Shown here: piece by piece, positions 16,956-25,690 of the stretch
Position numbering within the stretch: the first letter of the stretch is position 1
Layout: every line of letters starts with the position of its first letter
Assembly (NCBI RefSeq): GCF_009763255.1
Contig: NZ_WSJB01000002.1
Span: forward strand, 1-64,000
Origin: Bordetella sp. 02P26C-1
Lineage (GTDB): Bacteria; Pseudomonadota; Gammaproteobacteria; Burkholderiales; Burkholderiaceae_B
Direction of reading: 5' to 3'
Length of the DNA: 64,000 nt
Position numbers and translations under genes: made by a program
The notes under the pieces: generated by a model
Told to the model about the DNA's origin: nothing
What the model saw: the letters and a program-made list of their open reading frames with translations, nothing else
Database searches by the model: none

Positions 16956-17064
16956 TGAAAGTCTCCGAAAAAGCGGGCGTAAAGCCGTGCGGGACTCCAA
17001 TACAACATACCCACCGTGCCGCTTTTTGAAGCCTTCCGTGAAATAGGACGAAGGTACTTCGCCC
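16956..17064 (-). promoter_or_regulatory. Conserved leader/promoter of cluster A copy 3
   Basis: GGGCGAA-N6-TTCGTCCTATT ends 87 nt before the ATG (86 in the other two copies), followed by the conserved TTGTATTGGAG and GGCTTTACGCC stretches. It lies in the gap between the lpxO-like gene and this paralog, so the cluster probably has its own promoter here. Confidence 0.6.
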
Positions 17065-17163
17065 AGGGCTACGGCGCCGTGCGTATGCGCCGTATCGTTG
17101 CTGGCGGACGGGCTTTCTTACAGGCTTACCTGTTTAGTTTATTGTCGCCGTCCGCTGCGCACA

Positions 17164-18060
17164 TCAGAGAAATATCAGTGCCAATATTCCCAACACCAAT
17201 GCCCACTTCATTGCGTAGTACAAGGGTTTGCTGCGCTTTTTCACGCGTTTGCCAAACCGTCGCACCGCGTAAACGGTACCGAAAATCCGGTTAATGCCGC
17301 CGGTACGATCGCCTTCCTGGTTTGGCGAGGCCGCGGCACGCAGCAGCAAGGTGCCAAGGAAATGATTGACCGCTTGCGCCCAGCGGTAACGCATGGGCCG
17401 CTCGATGTCCGCGAACAGGATGATCCGGTTGGTATCGGTACGGTTCTCGGCGTAGTGGATGAACGTCTCATCGAACATCACGGCTTCGCCATCGCGCCAG
17501 TAGTAAGTCTGCCCGTCGACGTCGATGTAGCAGTCCGGGCTATTCGGCGTGATCAGCCCCAGGTGAAAGCGCAACGATCCGGCATAGGGGTCGCGATGGC
17601 GGGGCAGACGGCTACCGGGAGGTAAGGCCGCGAACATGGCGGCCTTGACGCTGGGCAGATCCGCCACCAAGCGCGTGGTGAGCGGGCACAGCGCGACGGC
17701 CGAGGCGGGATCGCTGCCATACCATTTCAAATAAAACCTTTTCCAGCCGCTTTTGAAGAACGAGTTAAAGCCCGCGTCGTTATATTTGTCGGAGGCGCGG
17801 ATATGACCCTCGCTGAACAACTGCTCGGCCTCGGCGCGGATTTCCTGCCAACGGTCGATCAGCACCTTCAGTTCGGGAAAGTCCGCGAGATCCAGATAGG
17901 GCTTATTCGGTACGCGCGAAAACGCGTACATAAAGCAATTGATCGGCGCGGTGAAGGTGGAATGATCCAGCGCTTGCCGCGAAAACCGGTGTCGAACGCG
18001 ACCGCGGAAATGGACCGCCAGCGCACAGACGACAAACACCGCCAATATCCACCATTTCAT
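17164..18060 (-). CDS. lpxO: LpxO-like lipid A beta-hydroxylase (Fe(II)/2-oxoglutarate dioxygenase)
   Basis: This 298-aa protein belongs to the aspartyl/asparaginyl beta-hydroxylase family. LpxO uses Fe(II), O2 and 2-oxoglutarate to hydroxylate a lipid A secondary acyl chain at C-2. Hydrophobic segments at residues 1-17 and about 283-298 would anchor both ends in the inner membrane, as in LpxO. The metal triad is visible as H155-x-D157 (RHRDPYAG) and H202 (FIHYAENRTD), with R212 suited to bind 2-oxoglutarate. Length agrees with the family. An inverted repeat lies just before the start codon. The lpxO name is by similarity; other membrane hydroxylases of this family share the same core. Confidence 0.85.
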   Translation of the reverse strand: MKWWILAVFVVCALAVHFRGRVRHRFSRQALDHSTFTAPINCFMYAFSRVPNKPYLDLADFPELKVLIDRWQEIRAEAEQLFSEGHIRASDKYNDAGFNSFFKSGWKRFYLKWYGSDPASAVALCPLTTRLVADLPSVKAAMFAALPPGSRLPRHRDPYAGSLRFHLGLITPNSPDCYIDVDGQTYYWRDGEAVMFDETFIHYAENRTDTNRIILFADIERPMRYRWAQAVNHFLGTLLLRAAASPNQEGDRTGGINRIFGTVYAVRRFGKRVKKRSKPLYYAMKWALVLGILALIFL

Positions 18061-18074
18061 ATTGCACCCAAATT

Positions 18075-18094
18075 CCCATCGCGGTCGCGATGGG
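18075..18094. repeat. Perfect inverted repeat just upstream of lpxO-like gene
   Basis: CCCATCGCG, a 2-nt centre, then CGCGATGGG. It ends 15 bp before the ATG at 18060, close enough for an mRNA hairpin to affect ribosome access, or to serve as a protein-binding site. There is no T-run, so it is not a typical terminator. Confidence 0.55.
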
Positions 18095-18221
18095 TCAGTT
18101 TACCAATCGCCGGGAATGTACGACGATGAGAAACTATCTGCAACTTGGTGCGCGTATTTTTTACCGATGCAGCCAAAATCCCGTTGCTTAGCCTCGGCGT
18201 AGCGCAGCAGGGTGGTTAGTG

Positions 18222-18250
18222 AGGGCGCCCTGGGTGCGAGACGGCGCCCT
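18222..18250 (-). terminator. Possible hairpin terminator after the small hypothetical gene
   Basis: AGGGCGCC and GGCGCCCT are perfect 8-bp arms around a 13-nt loop, 10 bp downstream of the hypothetical gene's stop codon. No T-run follows on the minus strand, so termination is uncertain. Confidence 0.35.
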
Positions 18251-18260
18251 ACGAAGCTAC

Positions 18261-18512
18261 TCATCCGTAAACCGGCTCACCGTTCTGCCCGACGGCCTTT
18301 ACCTGGCGCAGAATCCGATAGGCCGCCTTTTCAGCCTCGTCGAGTTCGAAATAGGACGAGGCGTGGGGCGGATGCCAGACGCGTTCGGTTCCCACTGGCC
18401 CGGCGTCTTCGGGACGAGTCGCTACCCGTATAGCGAAACTTCCCTCAGTGGCCATAACCACGTCGCAGAAAACCCGGTAGCCGTTACGGCGAACTCCTGT
18501 AGCGATGTTCAT
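18261..18512 (-). CDS. Small hypothetical protein
   Basis: Eighty-three aa beginning MNIATGVRRNGYRVFCDVVMATEGSF, with AGPVGTERVWHPPHASSYFELDEAEKAAYRILRQVKAVGQN. An AGGAAG ribosome site lies 8 bp upstream of this ATG, which is why it was preferred over further upstream starts. No signal peptide, membrane segment or metal motif is visible. The composition (beta-rich first half, helix in the second) suggests a small cytoplasmic domain. I do not recognise the family. It stands alone between the MFS operon and the lpxO-like gene. Confidence 0.6.
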   Translation of the reverse strand: MNIATGVRRNGYRVFCDVVMATEGSFAIRVATRPEDAGPVGTERVWHPPHASSYFELDEAEKAAYRILRQVKAVGQNGEPVYG

Positions 18513-18662
18513 TATGTTTCTTCCTCGAACTTTATGAAGCACGATTGCTGGAAACGCTACAGCAAGTACCGTGCCCACGACTGTTCAAGGAGGAGTTTCC
18601 CGTTGAAGCGGACCGTTTCCATCGCCCGCTGCGGGTGGGAAAGCCTGGCTTTGCCTGGACTA

Positions 18663-19883
18663 CTACGCCGTCGATACCTTGGCGGCAGGCTTTTCGGCGA
18701 CAAAATGCCGGCGCTGAGTCGCCAAGGCCAGCCCGACGAACAGGGCTGGCAAGACGATCAATATAAATGCAACCCTGTAGCTCCCCATTAGCGTAGCCAT
18801 CGCGCCAAATATAGGAGGGCCGAGCACCACGCCTAGAAAGGTACATGTCAGCGCGCCGCCCGTGGCAAGACTGGCCCGGCCAACCGGTGCCTGTCGCGCG
18901 ATTTCCGCCAGGTACACGCCATTCCACCCGACCGCCGCCGCGCCCAGTACCATCAGCGATAGTGCAACTAGCACGGTGGGAGCGTTGCCGGGCAGCAATG
19001 CCAGCACCAACATGCCCAGCGTCATCAAGAGGGCCAGCACGGTGAGCGTCTTGACCGGGCCAAGGTAACGGTCGGAGCACCATCCCCAAAACAAACGTCC
19101 TGCCACGCCGGCGACCTGGCCCAGCGACAACATCATCCCGGCGGCCACGAGCGTGTAGGCCAGATCTTCATGCAGATAGGTCACGACATACGCGCTATAC
19201 GACCATTGCACGGCGGAAAAGCACAAGGACACAATCGCCAGCAGGGCCAACGGCCGCCGCGAAAAAATCAGCGCAAGCGGCGCGCGCAGGTCACCCAGCA
19301 ATGCGCTGCGCCCCGGCCGGCGGTCGGCATCCAGCTCCGCGCGCACCAGTTGAGCCAGCGCCGCACAGGCCAAGCAGGCGATAGCTGTGACCAGTAAGGC
19401 GCCACGCCAACCCACGGCGATCTCCAGCTTGGGCGCGAGCATACCCGCCAGCACGCCTCCCAGCGGCACACCGGTTTGCTTGACGGAAAATACGAACGAC
19501 ATGCGGTGGGGCGGCGTCGTTCGAATCAACAGGTGTGAGCTGGCCGGCGTGATGGGCCCGTACCCCAAACCCAACAACAGCGCGCCCACGGCCAGCAGCG
19601 CCACCTGACCGGACAGGCTGCACAATAGGCCCGCCGCACACAAGGCCAGTCCGCACTGGCTGGCCCGGATTGCGCCCAGCCGTACTACCCAGTTGCCCGC
19701 CGTTAAACTACCCGCCATCGCGCCGACATAGACCAGCGCAACATACAAACCCACCATCTCGGCGCCAACCCCGGTCGATGCGCTCAGCACTGGCGCCAGC
19801 ACGGGGACGACCAGCGCAGCGGCCGACACCAGCGCCTGGACCGCCAGCGTAATGCCAAGGACCGCGGAGGCGGGGGCCTTCAC
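18663..19883 (-). CDS. Major facilitator superfamily transporter
   Basis: The 406-residue sequence has about twelve hydrophobic segments and a central hydrophilic loop near residues 190-205 (RAELDADRRPGRSALLGDLRA). MFS signatures include GSLTAGNWVVRLGAIRAS in the loop after helix 2 and GRLFWGWCSDRYLGPVKT in the loop after helix 8. It is likely an inner-membrane, proton-driven importer or exporter of the operon's substrate. The GTG start overlaps the stop of the upstream GntR gene (GTGA), which makes it the last gene of the long catabolic operon. The substrate cannot be read from the sequence. Confidence 0.88.
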   Translation of the reverse strand: MKAPASAVLGITLAVQALVSAAALVVPVLAPVLSASTGVGAEMVGLYVALVYVGAMAGSLTAGNWVVRLGAIRASQCGLALCAAGLLCSLSGQVALLAVGALLLGLGYGPITPASSHLLIRTTPPHRMSFVFSVKQTGVPLGGVLAGMLAPKLEIAVGWRGALLVTAIACLACAALAQLVRAELDADRRPGRSALLGDLRAPLALIFSRRPLALLAIVSLCFSAVQWSYSAYVVTYLHEDLAYTLVAAGMMLSLGQVAGVAGRLFWGWCSDRYLGPVKTLTVLALLMTLGMLVLALLPGNAPTVLVALSLMVLGAAAVGWNGVYLAEIARQAPVGRASLATGGALTCTFLGVVLGPPIFGAMATLMGSYRVAFILIVLPALFVGLALATQRRHFVAEKPAAKVSTA

Positions 19884-20638
19884 GTGGACACCCGCCAGTC
19901 GCGTCGGAATGACTCCCGATAGCTGAAGCGATCCGCCGGATGCAAGCTGATTGCCAATTCCACCAGCGCGTCGCGCGCGTCGACGTAGCGGCGCTCCAGG
20001 CGCAAGCCGGCCGATCCTGGCTTGGCATCCAGCCGCCGCGCGGTTGCCTTGTCCAGTACCACGGCGCGGATATCCTGATGCACGGTTTTAATCTGCACAT
20101 CGAACTGCTCTTCCAACACTGCATAAAGTGCACGCGTCATACGGCCACGCAGTCCGGAGACCGCGCGAAACGCGGGCGCGATATAGGCGTCGGTCATGCA
20201 GATCGGAGCATCGTGGGCCTCGGTATAGCGCAGACCCCAGACATGCAACCAGGTTTCGCCGGCCGAGGCATCCAGCGTATCCGCGAGTTCGCCATCGACT
20301 TCGAGAAGCTCCTGCCCCTCGATTTCCAGGGTCGTCTCATAAGCGTACTGCCGCAGGTCCGTGATGCCGGACATGGTCTGTGTATATTGCGTGACCGGCG
20401 TGCTGGCCAGCACCCGGCTGCCCACCCCCGGTTGGCGCGTCACCATGCCCAGCTGTACCAGCTGCTTGACGGCTTCACGCACGGTAAATCGTGACACGCC
20501 GAACTGATCGCACAGCTCGAACTCGGTGGGCAGCAGGCTGCCCACCGGATAGCGGCCCGTGCGGATTTCATGGACCAGCGTCGTCGCTAACTGCAGATAG
20601 CGCGGTCGGCCGCCGGGCGCTTCGATTTTCAAGGTCAT
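19880..20638 (-). CDS. GntR/HutC-family regulator with UTRA domain
   Basis: The 252-aa protein has an N-terminal winged helix (residues about 12-75: RYLQLATTLVHEIRTGRYPVGSLLPTEFELCDQFGVSRFTVREAVKQLVQLGMVTRQPGVGSRV) and a C-terminal UTRA ligand-binding domain from about residue 95 (LEIEGQELLEVDGELAD...ERRYVDARDALVELAISLHPADRFSYRESFRR). Such regulators repress and are released by a pathway intermediate. It is embedded in the operon (ATGA overlap upstream, GTGA overlap downstream). A HutC-like palindrome TTTGTC-TG-GACAAA at 30510, before the first gene of the operon, is a plausible target. Confidence 0.92.
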   Translation of the reverse strand: MTLKIEAPGGRPRYLQLATTLVHEIRTGRYPVGSLLPTEFELCDQFGVSRFTVREAVKQLVQLGMVTRQPGVGSRVLASTPVTQYTQTMSGITDLRQYAYETTLEIEGQELLEVDGELADTLDASAGETWLHVWGLRYTEAHDAPICMTDAYIAPAFRAVSGLRGRMTRALYAVLEEQFDVQIKTVHQDIRAVVLDKATARRLDAKPGSAGLRLERRYVDARDALVELAISLHPADRFSYRESFRRDWRVST

Positions 20639-21825
20639 AGAACTGCGGTTTTCCTCAAACTGGCGATCTGGTCGGGGCTGTACCCCGCCTGCGCCAGCAG
20701 CTCGTCGGTATCGGCCCCCATGGCGGGTGCCGCCCGCGCCAGCGGTGACGCTCCGGAACAGCGGATGGGCGAGGCCACACCTTTAACGGCGCGGCCTGCG
20801 GCATCGTGGGCATCGAGCAGACAACCATGCGCTTGGACGAACGGATTTTCCAATGCCTGGGCCACATCATAAACCGGCGCGGCAGGCACTTTCCCGGCAA
20901 AGCGTTCCATCCAGCGCGCGGTGCTATCGGTCATAAAGACGGCTTCCAGTTCTTGATTGAGCTTTTCCCGGTTGCGCAGACGATCGGCAAAGCGGTGGTA
21001 GTCGGGGTCCTCGGCCCATTCCGGATGGCCCATCGCCTGGGCCAGCAGGGGCCAGAATTTTTCTTTATTGCACATCACGAAGATCCAGCTGTCGGCGGTG
21101 CGGTACAGCTGGCTGGGCACGAGCGACGGATGACCCGACCGGGGCGCGCGCCCGGTTTGATGCCCGCCATTCAGATACCAGGTCGCCACATAGCAGAGGT
21201 TATGCAACGCAACGTCAAACAGGCTCACGTCGACATCGCGGCCCACGCCGCTCTGACGCGCGCCGAGCACGGCCGACACCAGCCCCAACGCGGCGGTGGT
21301 GCCGGTCATCAAGTCAATGATCGACAGGCCAAAGCGCGCGGGCGGACCGTCGGGCTCACCAGTCAGTGACAGATAGCCGGCTTCGGCCTGCATCAGGTAA
21401 TCGTAGCCCGGCCAACTTGCCCGTTCACCGTCCCGGCCATAGGCCGACAGGTGCACGCACACGATGTCAGGCCGGACTTCGCGCAGGGCTTCGTAGGTCA
21501 ACCCCAGGCGCCCGGGCAGATCGCCGCGCAGATTGTTAAACACGGCATCGGCGTGTTCGCACAAGCTGTGCAGGACCTGCTGACCTTCGGGCTGCTTCAG
21601 ATCCAGCGTGACGCTTTTCTTATTGCGGTTAAAGGCTTGATAAAAGTGGCTGTCGCCGGGCCCGAAATAGTGCGGCCCGACCGCCCGGCCTACGTCTCCG
21701 CCTTCGCGCGGATTCTCTATTTTGATGACCTCCGCGCCCAGGTCGGCCAAATGCTGTGTCCCAAAGGGGCCCGCACCATACTGTTCGACGGAAATAATGC
21801 GCAAGCCAGTCAGCGGCAAGGTCAT
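20635..21825 (-). CDS. CaiB/BaiF family (class III) CoA-transferase
   Basis: Class III CoA-transferases move CoA between carboxylates, usually to activate an organic acid with succinyl-CoA or acetyl-CoA. The 396 residues show the family opening LPLTGLRIISVEQYGAGPFGTQHLADLGAEVIKIENPREGGDVGR, NRNKKSVTLDLKQPEGQQVL, and AVFNNLRGDLPGRLGLTYEALREVRPDIVCVHLSAYG, followed by PGYDYLMQAEAGYLSLTGEPDGPPARFGLSIIDLMTG with Asp171 of the IDLMTG segment where the family has its catalytic Asp. Its ATG overlaps the acyl-CoA dehydrogenase stop (ATGA), indicating coupled translation. It probably activates the acid imported by the TRAP system in this operon. Confidence 0.93.
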   Translation of the reverse strand: MTLPLTGLRIISVEQYGAGPFGTQHLADLGAEVIKIENPREGGDVGRAVGPHYFGPGDSHFYQAFNRNKKSVTLDLKQPEGQQVLHSLCEHADAVFNNLRGDLPGRLGLTYEALREVRPDIVCVHLSAYGRDGERASWPGYDYLMQAEAGYLSLTGEPDGPPARFGLSIIDLMTGTTAALGLVSAVLGARQSGVGRDVDVSLFDVALHNLCYVATWYLNGGHQTGRAPRSGHPSLVPSQLYRTADSWIFVMCNKEKFWPLLAQAMGHPEWAEDPDYHRFADRLRNREKLNQELEAVFMTDSTARWMERFAGKVPAAPVYDVAQALENPFVQAHGCLLDAHDAAGRAVKGVASPIRCSGASPLARAAPAMGADTDELLAQAGYSPDQIASLRKTAVL

Positions 21826-22976
21826 ATGGGGTTCCTTTGCACCAGTTGCTTGGCGATGATGATGCGTTGCATCTCGTTCGTGCCTTCCCCAATCACCAAC
21901 AGGGGGGCGTCGCGATAGAAGCGCTCGACGAGATATTCTTTTGAATACCCATAGCCGCCATGGATGCGCATGGCCTCCAGGCTGTTTTCCACGGCGGTTT
22001 CGGTGGCGAACAGCTTGGCCATGCCGGCTTCCATATCGCAGCGGTCGCCACGGTCGTAGGCTTCGGCCGCCCGTAGCGTGAGCAGGCGCGAGGCCTCCGT
22101 GCGGGTGGCCATGTCACCGAGTTTGGTCTGGATGGCCTGATGTTCGCAGATGGGCTTGCCAAAGGTCTTGCGTTGCTGCGCGTATTTGACCGCCTCGCGC
22201 AACGATGCCTGGGCCACGCCCACGCCGCGCGCCGCGACATTGATGCGGCCCAGCTCCAGGCCATTCAAGATCATCTGCAGGCCGCGACCCTCGACGCCGC
22301 CGATGAGCCGATCCGCCGGCACGCGGTAGTCCTCGAAAACCAGTTCCGTGGAATCGATGCCTTTGTAGCCGAGCTTCTCCAGCTGCCGGCTCACGGTGAA
22401 TCCCGGACCTTTCTCGGCGATGAACAGGCTCATCCCTTTATGGCGCGGCTCGGCCTGCGGATCGGTCTTGACCAATAACGCGAAGCAGTTGCCATGGTAG
22501 CCATTGGTGATCCACATCTTGCTGCCGTTGATCACGTACTCGTCGCCTTCGCGTCTGGCGACCGTGCGTATCGCCTGCAGGTCCGTCCCACAATCGGGTT
22601 CGGTCAGGCCAATGCCCCCGCGCAGTTCCCCGGTGGCAAAGCGGGGCAGATAGGCGCGTTTCTGGGCCTCGGTGCCGTTACGTTGGACGGCGGCGGCCAT
22701 GATGATGTGCGAATTCAAGATGCCCGACAGCGACATCCATTCTTCGGAAATGCGCTCGATGATCTTGGCATAGGTCACGGTCGATAGCCCGAGCCCACCA
22801 TATTCGGGCGCGATGAGGCAGCCAAAGAGCCCCATCTCCTTCATCTTTTCGACGATTTCGGTGGGATAGATGTCGTCGTGTTCGAATTGCCAAACATGCG
22901 GGCGCACCTCTTGTTCGAGGAAACGGCCCACCATATCCAGGATCAATCGTTCCTGGCTGTCATCATGTGCGGTCAT
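21822..22976 (-). CDS. Acyl-CoA dehydrogenase
   Basis: An FAD-dependent acyl-CoA dehydrogenase (384 aa) that introduces a 2,3-double bond into an acyl-CoA. The N-terminal helical domain is followed by GGIGLTEPDCGTDLQAIRTVARREGDEYVINGSKMWITNG (about 134-174), the standard FAD/substrate signature. The C-terminal domain has QQRKTFGKPICEHQAIQTKLGDMATR and MRIHGGYGYSKEYLVERFYRDAPLLVIGEGTNEMQRIIIAKQL. The catalytic base expected near the EGTNEMQR segment is present. It sits between a CoA-transferase gene and an MmgE/PrpD gene. The acid type (glutaryl, isovaleryl or other) is not clear from sequence reading. Confidence 0.93.
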   Translation of the reverse strand: MTAHDDSQERLILDMVGRFLEQEVRPHVWQFEHDDIYPTEIVEKMKEMGLFGCLIAPEYGGLGLSTVTYAKIIERISEEWMSLSGILNSHIIMAAAVQRNGTEAQKRAYLPRFATGELRGGIGLTEPDCGTDLQAIRTVARREGDEYVINGSKMWITNGYHGNCFALLVKTDPQAEPRHKGMSLFIAEKGPGFTVSRQLEKLGYKGIDSTELVFEDYRVPADRLIGGVEGRGLQMILNGLELGRINVAARGVGVAQASLREAVKYAQQRKTFGKPICEHQAIQTKLGDMATRTEASRLLTLRAAEAYDRGDRCDMEAGMAKLFATETAVENSLEAMRIHGGYGYSKEYLVERFYRDAPLLVIGEGTNEMQRIIIAKQLVQRNPI

Positions 22977-23003
22977 GCGGGTTCTCCGTGAGAGCAGGGT
23001 GCG

Positions 23004-24401
23004 TCAGTGTTGGGTCAACTGGTCGGCAAGGGCGCGCGCGGTCCCTTGTTCCAGGCCCAGCACGGCTTGTTCGATCGCCGCTGCGCGCTCGGCCGAGATC
23101 TGCCGCAGCGCGTTATCGCGAAACTTGGCCTGAATGTCGGCAGCAGTCAGGGGGCGGTCTTCCGCGCCACGATTGATGGCTTCGCGCTCGCGCAGCTTGC
23201 GGCCGTCTGTCAGTTCCACGATGACTTCGCCGCCATAGTGCAGGGGGAAGTCGCTATCGGGATCGTGTTCATAATCAGTGATCGCGGCCAGCGCCAGTAC
23301 GGCCGGGTCGCTTAGCGCGGCCTCTTCGAGGTCGTCCAGCGTGAGCTTGCCCTTGCACAAGGCGGTGCTGACGAGATAGGGGATGCTGAATTGCGCCTCA
23401 TAACTGTTAGCGGGTTTGCGCTTGGACGCCTCCGGTTCGCATACGGTTTTTACGACCTCGGCGGGCACCAGCACGGTAATTCGCCGGATCTGATCGGCGC
23501 GCACACCCTGCGCATGCAAACGCGCGGCCGCGTCGATTGCGGCGTGGGTAAAGTGGCACGCGGGCAGCGGTTTGACCGACACGCGCTCGACCTCCCATAA
23601 CGTGCCCAGTTGCGCGGTGGCGAGTTGCAGGTCATAGTCACGCTCGCCAAGATGGCTGGCGTACAGGCCGAATCGTCCCTCGTAAGCCAGCCGTGTTCCG
23701 GTATAGCCATGTTTGCCGAACGTGGCGGCCGTGATCCCGGCGTTCGCGGCCCAACCGGGATGCAGCCGTTTGTTCCACGCGCCATCATTCAAGAATTCCA
23801 GACTGCCGGCGGCCAGCGATAGGGCGATCCCTTGCGCGTCGACCATCTGTCGCGCATTCAACCCTAGCAGCCAGCCCGCTGCGAGCGTGCATCCAAATGT
23901 GCCGATCAATCCCGTCGGGTGAAAGCCCACTTGGTGAAAGCCACCTTTGGCCACCGCGCCCAGCCGCGTGGCCGCCTCCATGCCCAGGACATAGGCCGCC
24001 ACCATATCGGAGCCGCTGCGATCGTCGCGCGCGGCCAGCGCCAGCACGGTCGGCAGAATCGACGCCGTGGCGTGAATCACGCCCCGGGCATGGGTATCGT
24101 CATAGTCCAGGCCGTGTATCAGCACGCCATTAGCAATCGCCGCATTGCGCGGGTCCATGCGTTTGCCGGATCCAATGACGATGCTGTCGCCGCCGCTGTC
24201 GAGCTCGCCGATGGCCGCCAACGCGCGCCGCGAAAACTCGTAACCGTGCGAGGCCAGTGCGATGCCGATCGAATCCAACATCAATAGCCGGCCGCGTTCA
24301 CGCGCCGTCACCGGAATGCTTGCTGCATCGAAGTTCGCGGCGAATTGGGCCAGCGTTTCGGATAAAGCCAACGTGGCGGGGGTGTCTGCATGATCTTTCA
24401 T
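23004..24401 (-). CDS. MmgE/PrpD-family protein (2-methylcitrate dehydratase-like)
   Basis: The PrpD fold covers the whole 465 aa, including SIGIALASHGYEFSRRALAAI, GVLIHGLDYDDTHARGVIHATASILPTVLALA and GFHPTGLIGTFGCTLAAGWLLGLNARQMVDAQGIALSLAAGSLEF. The family includes 2-methylcitrate dehydratase, cis-aconitate decarboxylase and many uncharacterised dehydratases or isomerases, so the exact reaction is open. An AGGAGAG ribosome site lies just upstream of the ATG. It is placed between the acyl-CoA dehydrogenase and TRAP permease genes and probably acts on a hydroxylated or unsaturated dicarboxylate of the pathway. Confidence 0.9.
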   Translation of the reverse strand: MKDHADTPATLALSETLAQFAANFDAASIPVTARERGRLLMLDSIGIALASHGYEFSRRALAAIGELDSGGDSIVIGSGKRMDPRNAAIANGVLIHGLDYDDTHARGVIHATASILPTVLALAARDDRSGSDMVAAYVLGMEAATRLGAVAKGGFHQVGFHPTGLIGTFGCTLAAGWLLGLNARQMVDAQGIALSLAAGSLEFLNDGAWNKRLHPGWAANAGITAATFGKHGYTGTRLAYEGRFGLYASHLGERDYDLQLATAQLGTLWEVERVSVKPLPACHFTHAAIDAAARLHAQGVRADQIRRITVLVPAEVVKTVCEPEASKRKPANSYEAQFSIPYLVSTALCKGKLTLDDLEEAALSDPAVLALAAITDYEHDPDSDFPLHYGGEVIVELTDGRKLREREAINRGAEDRPLTAADIQAKFRDNALRQISAERAAAIEQAVLGLEQGTARALADQLTQH

Positions 24402-24418
24402 TCCGTCTCTCCTCGTTT

Positions 24419-25690
24419 TCAGTTCAGCAGCGCCAGCGATATCGCCGGTACAAACGTGATGAGCGCCAGCGAGAGCAAACGCGTCATATAGAAAGGCAGC
24501 ACGCCGCGCGCGACCTGCTCGACGGGGATACGCGCGATCCCACTCATCACAAACAGGTTCAGCCCGATAGGCGGGGTCAGGGTGGCGATCTCGACGTTGG
24601 CCACCATGATCACGGCGAAGTGCACCGGATCGATGCCCAGATGCGTGGCCATCGGGAACAGCAGCGGGGCGGTCAGCACAATCATCGCAACGCCATCGAG
24701 GAACATGCCCAGCGCCAACAGCACCACGTTAGCCAACAGCAGAAACTGCCAGGCCGACATGTCCATGCGTTCCATGAATCCGATCAGCGACGCGGACACC
24801 CCCATGCGGGCCAGGATGAAGCCGATCAAACTGCCGCCCATTACCACCATGAAAATCATGGTGGACTGCAGTACGGATTCCTGGGAAACCTTCCATACCG
24901 CGCTCCAGTTCATGGTGCGATACACCACCACGCATAGCAGCGCCGCGTAGCCCGCAGCGACCGCCGAGACTTCCGTCGGCGTGAAGATACCCAGGTAAAT
25001 ACTGCCCAAGACGAGCACCGGCATCGATAGCGCGCCGGCGGCTTTAGGTAGCCGACGCGTGAATCCCGCGATATCCGGCTTACCTGTCGTGGCGCCGTAG
25101 CCATGTCGTCGGGTCAGCCACACGGTGGTGATGAGCAACAAGGCCGCTTCCATTAAGCCGGGCAGGATGCCTGCAATGAACAGCTTGTCCACGGGAAGGC
25201 CCACGATGGACCCGATCAGAATGAATCCCAGCGACGGCGGTATCATCAAGCCCAGCGTTCCGCCCACGGCCACCAGGGCAGCCGAGAATCGCGGCGGATA
25301 GTTTTCGCGTTTGAGGCCATCGACCGTGGCCGCGCCGATGGCTGCGGCCGACCCCACGCTGGAGCCCGACACGGCCGCGAAGAACACGCAGGCCAGCATC
25401 ACGGTCAATGCCAATCCGCCGCGCACGCAACGCACGAGACTGCCGATCAGCTCGATCATCACAGCCACGATATTGCCGCGCATCATCAGATTGCCCATCA
25501 GCACGAACATCGGGATGGCCATGAGCGGATAGCTGTTGATCGACTTGAATGCCGTTTGCGCGATCACCGTGAGCGGCACGCCATTGACGGACATCACCAT
25601 GGCGCTGGACATCAGGCCCATGGCTGTTCCGACATGCGCACCCAGGGCCAGCAGGACCAGCAAACCAATAACAGAGAGTCCCAGGGTCAT
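24419..25690 (-). CDS. TRAP transporter large permease (DctM family)
   Basis: This is the 423-aa ion-coupled channel subunit of a tripartite ATP-independent periplasmic transporter. It opens MTLGLSVIGLLVLLALGAHVGTAMGLMSSAMVM and has the family blocks YPLMAIPMFVLMGNLMMRGNIV, AVSGSSVGSAAAIGAATVDGLKRENYPPRFSAALVAVGGTLGLMIPPSLGFILIGSIVGLPVDKLFIAGILPGLM, and a C-terminal ATLTPPIGLNLFVMSGIA. About twelve membrane spans can be counted. The ATG at 25690 overlaps the DctQ stop (ATGA); the open frame upstream of this runs through DctQ and is not coding. Confidence 0.94.
   Translation of the reverse strand: MTLGLSVIGLLVLLALGAHVGTAMGLMSSAMVMSVNGVPLTVIAQTAFKSINSYPLMAIPMFVLMGNLMMRGNIVAVMIELIGSLVRCVRGGLALTVMLACVFFAAVSGSSVGSAAAIGAATVDGLKRENYPPRFSAALVAVGGTLGLMIPPSLGFILIGSIVGLPVDKLFIAGILPGLMEAALLLITTVWLTRRHGYGATTGKPDIAGFTRRLPKAAGALSMPVLVLGSIYLGIFTPTEVSAVAAGYAALLCVVVYRTMNWSAVWKVSQESVLQSTMIFMVVMGGSLIGFILARMGVSASLIGFMERMDMSAWQFLLLANVVLLALGMFLDGVAMIVLTAPLLFPMATHLGIDPVHFAVIMVANVEIATLTPPIGLNLFVMSGIARIPVEQVARGVLPFYMTRLLSLALITFVPAISLALLN

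Noticed and set aside
12205-17064. Plant-inducible-promoter boxes (TTCG-N16-TTCG) before cluster A genes
   Set aside because: TTCG elements occur, but the second copy is not at the required spacing in any of the three leaders.
17104-17155. GCGGACG...CGTCCGC arms with an inner ACAGG-CTTA-CCTGT hairpin between lpxO and cluster A
   Set aside because: The arms are far apart, and the T-rich side is on the strand without a gene ending there, so it is not a convincing terminator.
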